Shown: piece after piece, positions 1-5,986 of the stretch
How positions within the stretch are numbered: the stretch's first letter is position 1
How the letters are laid out: every line of letters begins with the position of its first letter
NCBI GenBank assembly: GCA_031278315.1
Contig: JAITKS010000328.1
Location: 1 to 8,705, forward strand
Reading direction: 5' to 3'
Origin: Planctomycetaceae bacterium
Lineage (GTDB): Bacteria; Planctomycetota; Planctomycetia; Pirellulales; Thermoguttaceae
DNA: 8,705 nt
Position numbers and translations under genes: made by a program
The notes under the pieces: model-generated
Seen by the model: only the letters and a program-made list of their open reading frames with translations
Told to the model about the DNA's origin: nothing
Database searches by the model: none

Positions 1-36
1 CATTTGATTTTTGTGAGATAATTTATCCATTTGATT

Positions 37-64
37 CCGTGTGTGGTGAGTACACCACGCACGG
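37..64. repeat. 12-bp stem hairpin
   Basis: CCGTGTGTGGTG (37-48) pairs with CACCACGCACGG (53-64) across a four-base AGTA loop; the only imperfect position is a T:G wobble. This is the strongest hairpin in the window. No T-run follows on either strand, so it does not look like an intrinsic terminator. It lies in a gene-free stretch of serial hairpins and is probably part of a dispersed intergenic repeat. Confidence 0.6.
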
Positions 65-77
65 CTACATTGGAGAT

Positions 78-90
78 ACCCCTTCGGGGT
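78..90. repeat. Small GC-rich hairpin ACCCC-TTC-GGGGT
   Basis: A perfect 5-bp stem with a three-base TTC loop, extendable by a wobble pair on the outside. Its form (C-run, three-base loop, G-run) matches those at 122-134, 192-204 and 314-324, so four such mini-hairpins fall within about 250 bp. No T-tract follows, so a terminator role is not supported. Confidence 0.5.
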
Positions 91-114
91 GTAATAATGA
101 GAGAGCTAATAATC

Positions 115-184
115 AAGTGTCGTCCCTGCGGGACTTGGATAAGTTATAGACGTGTGAGCCGTAAGCTAAAGCATACGGTTAATA
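115..184. repeat. Tandem intergenic repeat, unit 1 (complete)
   Basis: First copy of a repeat with a 70-bp period. Positions 115-168 match 185-237 except for one G missing in the second copy. The unit carries two hairpins: GTCCC-TGC-GGGAC (122-134), and AGCCGTAAGC (157-166) with GCATACGGTT (171-180) around a TAAA loop, with one wobble and one A-A mismatch. Only this unit has both arms of the second hairpin. The layout resembles dispersed intergenic palindromic elements; I recognise no named family and no riboswitch consensus. Confidence 0.7.
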
Positions 185-237
185 AAGTGTCGTCCCTGCG
201 GGACTTGATAAGTTATAGACGTGTGAGCCGTAAGCTA
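185..237. repeat. Tandem intergenic repeat, unit 2 (right end missing)
   Basis: Second copy, 53 bases, identical to unit 1 apart from a single-G deletion (GGACTTG-ATAAG instead of GGACTTGGATAAG). It keeps the GTCCC-TGC-GGGAC hairpin at 192-204 but stops after GTAAGCTA, so it lacks the GCATACGGTT arm and cannot form the second hairpin. The near identity points to a recent duplication. Confidence 0.7.
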
Positions 238-248
238 TACTCATTGTC

Positions 249-358
249 CTTTAAAATTCGGTATTATTTTTTGTAACGAAAAATGTGACCGTTCACGCAT
301 AAAACTAGAATCACCCTTTCAGGGCGGATTTTGTTTAAAACAATACCGAATTTTCAAG
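249..358. repeat. 110-bp segment bounded by 22-bp inverted repeats
   Basis: The left arm at 249-270 and the reverse complement of the right arm at 337-358 agree at 20 of 22 positions; the core AAAATTCGGTATT (253-265) against AATACCGAATTTT (342-354) is perfect. Between the arms lies a hairpin at 308-330 with CCCT-TTC-AGGG at its tip. There is no coding potential and no evident target-site duplication. It could be a small MITE-like element or simply two copies of a short repeat in opposite orientation. It ends 53 bp before the start of the large gene, just upstream of its candidate -10 box. Confidence 0.55.
308..330. repeat. Interrupted hairpin inside the inverted-repeat segment
   Basis: The inner stem CCCT (314-317)/AGGG (321-324) closes a TTC loop. 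The outer stem AATC (308-311)/GATT (327-330) is separated from it by a small internal loop. It is the fourth mini-hairpin of the same style in this leader region. No T-run places it as a terminator. Confidence 0.4.
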
Positions 359-367
359 TATGAATAG

Positions 368-373
368 TATAAT
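368..373 (+). promoter_or_regulatory. Candidate -10 box of the large gene
   Basis: A perfect TATAAT lies 38 bases before the ATG at 412, leaving room for a leader of about 30 bases. No good TTGACA is seen at the right distance; the -35 position falls within the right arm of the inverted repeat (336-362), so a factor bound there could affect initiation. AT-rich DNA produces TATAAT by chance, so the call is tentative. Confidence 0.35.
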
Positions 374-411
374 CATCACTTAATTTTTAATAATTAGGAG
401 CTTAAAATAAA

Positions 412-3400
412 ATGCGTATTATTATTGTTTTTCTTTTATTTACTATTTTTTCAACAAATATTGTATTCGCTTACGATAACGGTATTGTTCCGATCAATAC
501 GCCTGAATCAGCAAGGCGAATGATTGTTGATTTAATCGAAACGTACGGTGAAAAATATTCACGCGGTTCGGAATTTTTGAAACGGCTCGGCGAACTCGAA
601 AAAAATCCGAATCCGCAAACTCTTGAATTATTGATCCGTGAAGCGGCTTTGGCGAATCCGATTCTCGATTTTGACAAGATTCTCTGTATTCGCCGGAAAC
701 CGCAGAAAAGCATTGTTGGTTTTACCGCATTAAACGCCTACACCGAAGACACCATTCCTCGTAACGGTTGGGACAACGAAATCATGATCTTGAGCAATAT
801 TCGTAACAAACCGAAATTGACGCCGGTTTACAAACATCCGAACAACTCTATCATGCGCGATCTTGATTTACACTTTGACGCACAAAAATTCTTGTTCGCT
901 TCTGTCAATGATAAAAAAAATTGGGCAGTGTTTGAAATTGGTCTTGATGGAAACGGGTTACGCGAATTGACGCCCAGTAATCAAACAGATATTCAATGGT
1001 TCGATCCTTGTTATCTTGCCGAAGAGGGTGTGATTTTGAGTTTTTCCACTGCCGGATTGCAAGGTGTTCCATGTGTTGCGGGGTCGCACAAAGTTGCGTC
1101 GCTTTACCGTGTTGATACGAATAAAAATAATGTACGGCAATTGACCTTTGAACAAGACAGCGGTTGGCATCCGCGTCTTTTAAATGACGGCCGCGTGATG
1201 TATTTACGTTGGCAATATACCGAAACGCCGCATTATTTTGACCGAATGTTATTCACCATGTCGCCTGACGGCCGCCAGCAAAAAGCACTTTGGGGAAGCG
1301 GTGCATTTTTTCCAACTGCTTACAAACATGCGCGTCCGGTGTTGACGCATCCGAGTATGGTGCTTGGAGTTGTCAGCGGACATCATTCACTGCCGGAAGC
1401 GGGACGACTCATGTTGGTTGATCCGAATCTTGGAACGCATTATCCTTTCCGTTACGATCCGAAAACTAAAGAATGGGGAAAGCCCGGAACACATAGCGAT
1501 ATTTATCCGCGTGTTTATCCGAAAGAAATAACCGGTTGCGTGCAAGAAATTCCGGGTTGGAACCGTGATGTTATCGGTAACGTTTATGACAATCAGGGCG
1601 GTGATTGTAAATACACATTTGCGTTTCCGTTTCCGCTGAACGAAAAATATTTTTTGACTAGTATGCAGCTTGATCACAAAGGAACGTGGGGACTTTGGCT
1701 CGTTGATAAATTCGACAACATGATCAAACTCTATGATTTACCGGATGCGGGATTATTTGAACCGATTCCATTGATTCCGCGAACAAGACCGCGTGTAATT
1801 CCCGATTTAACGTTACCGGATGCAAAAGAAGGAACAATGTTTATTACAGATATTTATCATGGTCGCGGTTTGCCTAATATTCCGCACGGGAAGGCAAAAT
1901 CGTTGCGGATATTTTCGTATCATTTTGCGTATTGGGGAACGGGCAATTACACGGCAATCGGTGAATATTCAGGTTACGATATTAAACGAATTATTGGTAC
2001 GGTTCCGATTGAAGAAGACGGTTCGGTTTGTTTCAAAGTTCCTGCGAACACGCCGATTTCAATGCAAGTTCTTGACGAAGACGGAGCGGCAATTCAAATA
2101 ATGCAAAGTTGGACAATTGCGATGCCGGGTGAAAATGTTTCGTGTGTTGGTTGTCATGAGCAGACGAATGAAGTTACTCCGGCGAAGTCAACAATTGCGT
2201 CGCGAAAACCGCCGCGTGATATTACAGAATGGTTCGGCAAACCGCGGCCGTTTGCATTTCAAACCGAAGTACAACCCGTATTGGATCAATATTGTACCGG
2301 TTGTCATAACGATACGAATAAAAAAGAAACAGGAATTTTGTCCTTCATTCCAAACGGTGCGGACGATTGGCGAAAAGATCAATCTTACCAATCGCTTCAT
2401 CCTTTTGTCCGGCGGCCGGGAACAGAAAATGATATTGCAACAAAAAAACCAATGGATTTTCACGCAAGTACGAGCGAGTTAATTCAACGTTTACGGCGCG
2501 GGCATTACGGAGTAAAACTTGATCGTGAAGCGTGGGAACGGCTTTATACGTGGATTGATCTGAACGCACCGTATCGCGGAAGTTGGAATTCACAGAAAAA
2601 CGAAACACGGCGGTTAGAGTTGCAAAAATTATATGCCGGAATAGACGACAACCCCGAAGAAGAATTTCGCAACATTATTCAAACTAAAAAACAATTCACG
2701 CCGCCCTCAATTGTTCCGCCGCAAAAAATCAAAGAATTATTGAAACGCGCAGACGACGGTTCAAGATTCTTTCACTTATCAATAGGACCGTTACCCAAAG
2801 TAATCGGCGACAATGTAAAAGCAACAAATTTTCCGTTCAAATATGCGGAGGCAAAAAGACGGCAGGATAAACAGGATAATAATCCGGTTGTTGAAATTGC
2901 CGGTTTACGTTTTGTTAAAATTCCGGCGGGTGAATTTGTCATGGGTTCGGTTGATGGTTTCAATGATGAACGCCCGCGAGCGGCTGTAAAAATTGAGAAT
3001 CCGTTTCTGATTTGCGAAACAGAAATCACGAATGGACAATACGCATTGTTTGATCCTGACCATGATACGGGTTATGAAGGCGAACACGGGTTTGATCATA
3101 TTTCGCCCGGATATATTGCGAATCATCCTGAACAGCCGGCAGCGCGAGTGAGTTGGCAGGAGGCGATAAAATTTTGCGAATGGCTGTCAAAAAAGACTGG
3201 AAAACGTGTAACGTTACCGACGGAGGCACAATGGGAATGGGCGGCGCGAGCGGGAACGGATCAAGCGTTTTATTTTGGGCATCGATTTGCGGATTTTTCG
3301 TACAGTGCGAATCTTGCGGATGCGGGATTACGGAAAACGTATCAAATTCATGAGGGGTTGCAATGGGATGGTGTTGACCGAATACGGCCGGCGAATTTTA

Positions 3401-3771
3401 TTGGGTATTCGGGCAGTTCATTGATTAAACATCGCCGATATTTTCCGCCCGGATATTTATTTCCGTTGCGCGATGATCGTTTCCATGATAAATGGTTTAC
3501 GGCGGATTATGTGAAACAATATGAGCCGAATGCGTGGGGGCTTTACGATGTTATCGGCAATGTTTGGGAGTGGACGCGAAGTAATTACGAACCGTATCCG
3601 TACAACGAAAACGATGGACGTAACGATAACGATTTAACCAAGAAAAAAGTTGTTCGCGGCGGTTCTCATTGTGATCGTCCGAAAGTAATTGGTTCAGCGG
3701 TTCGTGTTCCTTACGAGACTTATCAAAAAGTTCATAACGTTGGGTTTAGACCAATTATCGAAGATTTGTAA
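412..3771 (+). CDS. Secreted di-haem hydrazine-synthase-alpha-like protein fused to an FGE/SUMF1-like domain
   Basis: The 1119-aa product starts with a signal peptide (hydrophobic residues about 3-20, likely cut after VFA), so it acts outside the cytoplasmic membrane. Residues about 130-470 look like a TolB-type beta-propeller. About 495-825 match the hydrazine-synthase-alpha-like family: IFSYHFAYW (about 500-508), GTVPIEEDGS (529-538), and two c-type haem sites, CVGCH (578-582) and CTGCH (628-632), then WIDLNAPY. From about 828 comes an FGE/SUMF1-like domain: IPAGEFVMGS (837-846), LPTEAQWEWAARAG (935-948), GNVWEWT (from 1049), RGGSHC (1082-1087). AGGAG at 396-400, 11 bases upstream, supports the ATG. 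Family knowledge: such fusions occur in planctomycetes outside anammox lineages, so hydrazine synthesis should not be assumed; an electron-transfer or redox enzyme is my inference. The FGE part shows only one cysteine of the usual pair. Sampled 60-base lines range from 38 to 53% GC, richer than the neighbours. The gene stands alone between copies of an inverted repeat. Confidence 0.88.
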   Translation: MRIIIVFLLFTIFSTNIVFAYDNGIVPINTPESARRMIVDLIETYGEKYSRGSEFLKRLGELEKNPNPQTLELLIREAALANPILDFDKILCIRRKPQKSIVGFTALNAYTEDTIPRNGWDNEIMILSNIRNKPKLTPVYKHPNNSIMRDLDLHFDAQKFLFASVNDKKNWAVFEIGLDGNGLRELTPSNQTDIQWFDPCYLAEEGVILSFSTAGLQGVPCVAGSHKVASLYRVDTNKNNVRQLTFEQDSGWHPRLLNDGRVMYLRWQYTETPHYFDRMLFTMSPDGRQQKALWGSGAFFPTAYKHARPVLTHPSMVLGVVSGHHSLPEAGRLMLVDPNLGTHYPFRYDPKTKEWGKPGTHSDIYPRVYPKEITGCVQEIPGWNRDVIGNVYDNQGGDCKYTFAFPFPLNEKYFLTSMQLDHKGTWGLWLVDKFDNMIKLYDLPDAGLFEPIPLIPRTRPRVIPDLTLPDAKEGTMFITDIYHGRGLPNIPHGKAKSLRIFSYHFAYWGTGNYTAIGEYSGYDIKRIIGTVPIEEDGSVCFKVPANTPISMQVLDEDGAAIQIMQSWTIAMPGENVSCVGCHEQTNEVTPAKSTIASRKPPRDITEWFGKPRPFAFQTEVQPVLDQYCTGCHNDTNKKETGILSFIPNGADDWRKDQSYQSLHPFVRRPGTENDIATKKPMDFHASTSELIQRLRRGHYGVKLDREAWERLYTWIDLNAPYRGSWNSQKNETRRLELQKLYAGIDDNPEEEFRNIIQTKKQFTPPSIVPPQKIKELLKRADDGSRFFHLSIGPLPKVIGDNVKATNFPFKYAEAKRRQDKQDNNPVVEIAGLRFVKIPAGEFVMGSVDGFNDERPRAAVKIENPFLICETEITNGQYALFDPDHDTGYEGEHGFDHISPGYIANHPEQPAARVSWQEAIKFCEWLSKKTGKRVTLPTEAQWEWAARAGTDQAFYFGHRFADFSYSANLADAGLRKTYQIHEGLQWDGVDRIRPANFIGYSGSSLIKHRRYFPPGYLFPLRDDRFHDKWFTADYVKQYEPNAWGLYDVIGNVWEWTRSNYEPYPYNENDGRNDNDLTKKKVVRGGSHCDRPKVIGSAVRVPYETYQKVHNVGFRPIIEDL

Positions 3772-3829
3772 ATTAAAAAATGAAACAATATTTTACAATT
3801 ATTCAGCAGCGATCTTATGTAACACGATA

Positions 3830-3857
3830 CATACTTGAAAATTCGGTATTTGTTTTA
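3830..3857. repeat. Third copy of the inverted-repeat arm, downstream of the large gene
   Basis: ATACTTGAAAATTCGGTATT at 3831-3850 is the exact reverse complement of 342-361. The match extends to 3830-3857 against 336-362 with one extra A. The large gene is therefore bracketed by an inverted repeat about 3.5 kb apart. This copy points the same way as the arm at 249-270. No transposase gene or terminator signal accompanies it. Confidence 0.65.
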
Positions 3858-3860
3858 TTA

Positions 3861-3880
3861 ATCGCAGAGAACACAGAGAA
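3861..3880. repeat. CAGAGAA direct repeat
   Basis: CAGAGAA occurs at 3865-3871 and 3874-3880 within ATCGCAGAGAACACAGAGAA. From memory, strings of the CGCAGAGAACACAGAGAA type recur in intergenic DNA of many unrelated environmental bacteria; I cannot verify that here. It starts 3 bases after the inverted-repeat arm in the spacer between convergent genes. The rest of 3772-4010 is AT-rich, with no clear bidirectional terminator. Confidence 0.35.
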
Positions 3881-4010
3881 AAATGTTTTTGTAATTTTAG
3901 ATTTTAAATTTGTAATATTTCAGTGGAATATTTTTTTTGACAGGATTTTTTTAATAATAGAGTAATATCAGATTGAATTTTTATATTTCACCAAAATATT
4001 AATGCATTTT

Positions 4011-5033
4011 TTAATTTTCAGATGTTACGAATTTTTCAACTGTTGCAATATTTCCAAGCATTATATTTATTCGTTTGCTGTCAATTATTTCTTTTGCTTG
4101 TTTCTTGTTTGATAAATACGCCATCCAGAAATAACTCGATACCCTTGTTATTGCTGCTTGATAAATACTGTCTCTATCACGTCTGAAAATATTTGAAATA
4201 GAAAATAACGGTCCGGCATAAATCTGATGATCACCATCATTGAAAATAACAAGATATCTGTTCGCATTTGTCATATAATCAAAGGGTATTCTCCTTTGAT
4301 ATGCTTTTGTTACGCCAATAATTCCGTCGTCTCTTGTTCCTGTAATGAACAACGCCGGGATCCTTATTCCTGCATATACGTCATCATTGCTTAATCCTGA
4401 ATTTCGTACCGGCGGACTCATCGCCACAACAGCTTTGACCCGTTTGTCACGCAAAGAATCACCGCGATCCGGCGGCATTTGTCCAGATAAAAGTAACGGA
4501 CCAAGCGATCCAATATCATAACCGCTCACACCAACATTATCGATATCCGCCTTTAATCGTCCTAATTTACCTGCTTTCAAAAGCTGTGAAAATCCATTTA
4601 ACACAAAACGTAAATCTTCTGCTCGTGTACGACAATTCCAATTCTGCTCATACGAATCACGCAGCTCTTTGACAATCCGAATTTTACCTCGCCAAACTTG
4701 CTCATCACTGCCCGGATGCTGAACAGAAATAACAACAAAACCAAAAGAACTCCATGTTCGACTCAAATAAGAACAACGATCATAAGTTCCCCCTAACCCG
4801 TGTGAAAAAAGTATAACAGGAAAACTATTGCTCATACTAGAATTGTTAGTTCGATTATTATCCGGCACCATCGGCAAAAAAAACTTAACCGGAATATCAC
4901 GATTACGAGAATAATCATGCCAAACCGCATGACCGGTAATAACAGAATATTGTTCAAATCCGTTACAATTTAACAAAAAAAGAAACGAAAAAATATATAT
5001 CGTTATAATAAATCTTATCATGTATCTAAACAT
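4011..5033 (-). CDS. Exported alpha/beta hydrolase with Asp at the nucleophile position
   Basis: The 340-aa product has an N-terminal hydrophobic segment (about 6-22) indicating export or anchoring; FLLNC (19-23) is a poor lipobox because Asn precedes the Cys. The rest reads as an alpha/beta-hydrolase of the PAF-acetylhydrolase/predicted dienelactone-hydrolase type: VILFSHGLGG (73-82) supplies the oxyanion-hole HG, VISVQHPGSD (101-110) the following strand, TGTRDDG (231-237) the likely acid, DGDHQ (266-270) the catalytic His at 269. The elbow, normally GHSxG in this group, is G171-Y-D173-I-G175, so the serine is Asp; the codon is GAT (ATC on the + strand at 4515-4517). Asp nucleophiles are known in haloalkane dehalogenases and epoxide hydrolases, so either altered chemistry or loss of activity is possible. 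Start: ATG at 5033; AGGAG lies 15 bases upstream and a closer AAGG 6 bases upstream. It converges on the large gene and stands alone. Substrate unknown. Confidence 0.8.
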   Translation of the reverse strand: MFRYMIRFIITIYIFSFLFLLNCNGFEQYSVITGHAVWHDYSRNRDIPVKFFLPMVPDNNRTNNSSMSNSFPVILFSHGLGGTYDRCSYLSRTWSSFGFVVISVQHPGSDEQVWRGKIRIVKELRDSYEQNWNCRTRAEDLRFVLNGFSQLLKAGKLGRLKADIDNVGVSGYDIGSLGPLLLSGQMPPDRGDSLRDKRVKAVVAMSPPVRNSGLSNDDVYAGIRIPALFITGTRDDGIIGVTKAYQRRIPFDYMTNANRYLVIFNDGDHQIYAGPLFSISNIFRRDRDSIYQAAITRVSSYFWMAYLSNKKQAKEIIDSKRINIMLGNIATVEKFVTSEN

Positions 5034-5466
5034 ATTTCGCCTTTTTCTCTCCTTTGTAATTTAGTTATAAATTCTATAAAGTTTAATTACAGCACTACTA
5101 AAGATGAATATTTCTAAAACTTAAAAAGTTATAACAGTTCACGAAATAACTAAAATGAAATTCTGATAACCGTATCAAGATGCCAAATTTTCAATATTGA
5201 AAAAAATTTTTGTGTGTGTAATCCGTATAATCGGTAATTCTATTAAATCTGTAAATTTTTCTTGATCGTTAAAATTTAACAAGATATTGATCGAATTAGT
5301 AAATTGGTTTTTCAGATATATGCTTGACAAAAAAATTACAATTTATTCTGCCGAGAGTTTCACAAATTATTTAGGAAAGTCTATTGACTAAAATTGTAGT
5401 TTTTTATCATTATGAATTATATCGGCAATTGAACAGCACAATAAAAAATTTAAACTGCCCGCAATT

Positions 5467-5490
5467 AAATTTTCGGTTAAATTTTCGGCA
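5467..5490. repeat. Two tandem 12-bp units AAATTTTCGGNN
   Basis: AAATTTTCGGTT (5467-5478) is followed directly by AAATTTTCGGCA (5479-5490), and the second runs into CAGCATA to give TTTTCGGCAGCATA. The same TTTCGGCAGCA word recurs at 5777-5787 and at 8284-8294. Confidence 0.5.
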
Positions 5491-5672
5491 GCATACGCAG
5501 ACTCGCTTAACGAAAAGTAGTCTTCAATATGTTTGATGTAATTACTCAGTTTAATTTTCGTAAATTTGTTTGTAGTGAAAGAGCAAAAATCATTGTATCG
5601 CCGGAAACGGACATTAACGAATAAACCGTTTATAATTGTTTATAATTTATGAAAAACCTTTGTTTGCCTTGA

Positions 5673-5690
5673 CCCATCCCCCTACCCCCC
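5673..5690. other. C-rich tract (three G-runs on the minus strand)
   Basis: CCC, CCCCC and CCCCCC runs separated by two-base spacers stand out in a region otherwise near 30% GC. The minus strand thus carries G-runs of 6, 5 and 3. Three runs are one short of a canonical three-layer quadruplex, though a two-layer fold is conceivable. No gene or known motif explains it. Confidence 0.4.
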
Positions 5691-5822
5691 AATAAAAATC
5701 TCCATAACAGAAATCATCGGAGACAATAACCAAATACATTTTGTAATTTCGTTAAATCAATAATATCGGCACATAATTTCGGCAGCATAAAACGCAACAC
5801 TTACAATAAATTAATTACATAT

Positions 5823-5864
5823 ATCGGTAAAAATTTATCGGCAAAAATTTATCGGCGAAAATTT
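5823..5864. repeat. Three tandem 14-bp repeats upstream of the 230-aa gene
   Basis: The units are ATCGGTAAAAATTT (5823-5836), ATCGGCAAAAATTT (5837-5850) and ATCGGCGAAAATTT (5851-5864), differing at one or two positions. They lie 123 bases before the ATG at 5987. A period of 14 is not close to a whole number of helical turns. They could be regulator sites or a replication-slippage product. Confidence 0.7.
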
Positions 5865-5986
5865 CAACTGCTCCCGTTTAATTTTTTGTATAGAGCTGCT
5901 TGCTTAATATGTAAATCAACAGCAGATGTCTATTGATAAATAACGAATATTTCAAATGTAAACGGCTCGAATTGTAAGGAGAACCA

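Larger units (their letters stand above)
5034..5986. other. Long AT-rich gene-free spacer between divergent genes
   Basis: About 950 bases between the hydrolase (-) and the 230-aa protein (+) hold no convincing gene. The longest ATG frame noticed (5529-5624, 31 codons) has no ribosome binding site and no recognisable sequence. The spacer must contain promoters for both neighbours; TTGACA at 5324-5329 and TTGACT at 5385-5390 lack well-spaced -10 partners, while TATAAT appears twice in a 10-bp tandem repeat (GTTTATAATT at 5628-5637 and 5638-5647). Other structure: a 12-bp tandem at 5467-5490, a C-rich tract at 5673-5690, CGGCAGCA motifs at 5486-5493 and 5780-5787, and a 14-bp triple repeat at 5823-5864. 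No tRNA or known riboswitch fold was recognised. Confidence 0.6.

Noticed and set aside
115..237. CRISPR array
   Set aside because: Only two copies with no unique spacers of regular size, no cas genes, and two internal hairpins of a different type.
31..276. 81-codon frame through the repeat region
   Set aside because: It runs across the tandem hairpin repeats, so its protein repeats itself only because the DNA does; no ribosome binding site or recognisable domain.
412..3771. Genuine anammox hydrazine synthase
   Set aside because: The HzsB/HzsC-like partners are absent and the C-terminal FGE fusion is unlike anammox HzsA; the family also occurs in non-anammox planctomycetes.
3780..3965. 61-codon frame after the large gene
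   Set aside because: AT-rich, contains the inverted-repeat copy and the CAGAGAA repeat, and ends in Ile/Phe runs; it looks noncoding.
5324..5410. TTGACA at 5324 and TTGACT at 5385 as promoters
   Set aside because: No -10-like hexamer at 16-18 bp from either; nearest candidates are 14 or 20 bases away.
5529..5624. 31-codon ATG frame in the long spacer
   Set aside because: No ribosome binding site, no recognisable sequence, and length expected by chance.
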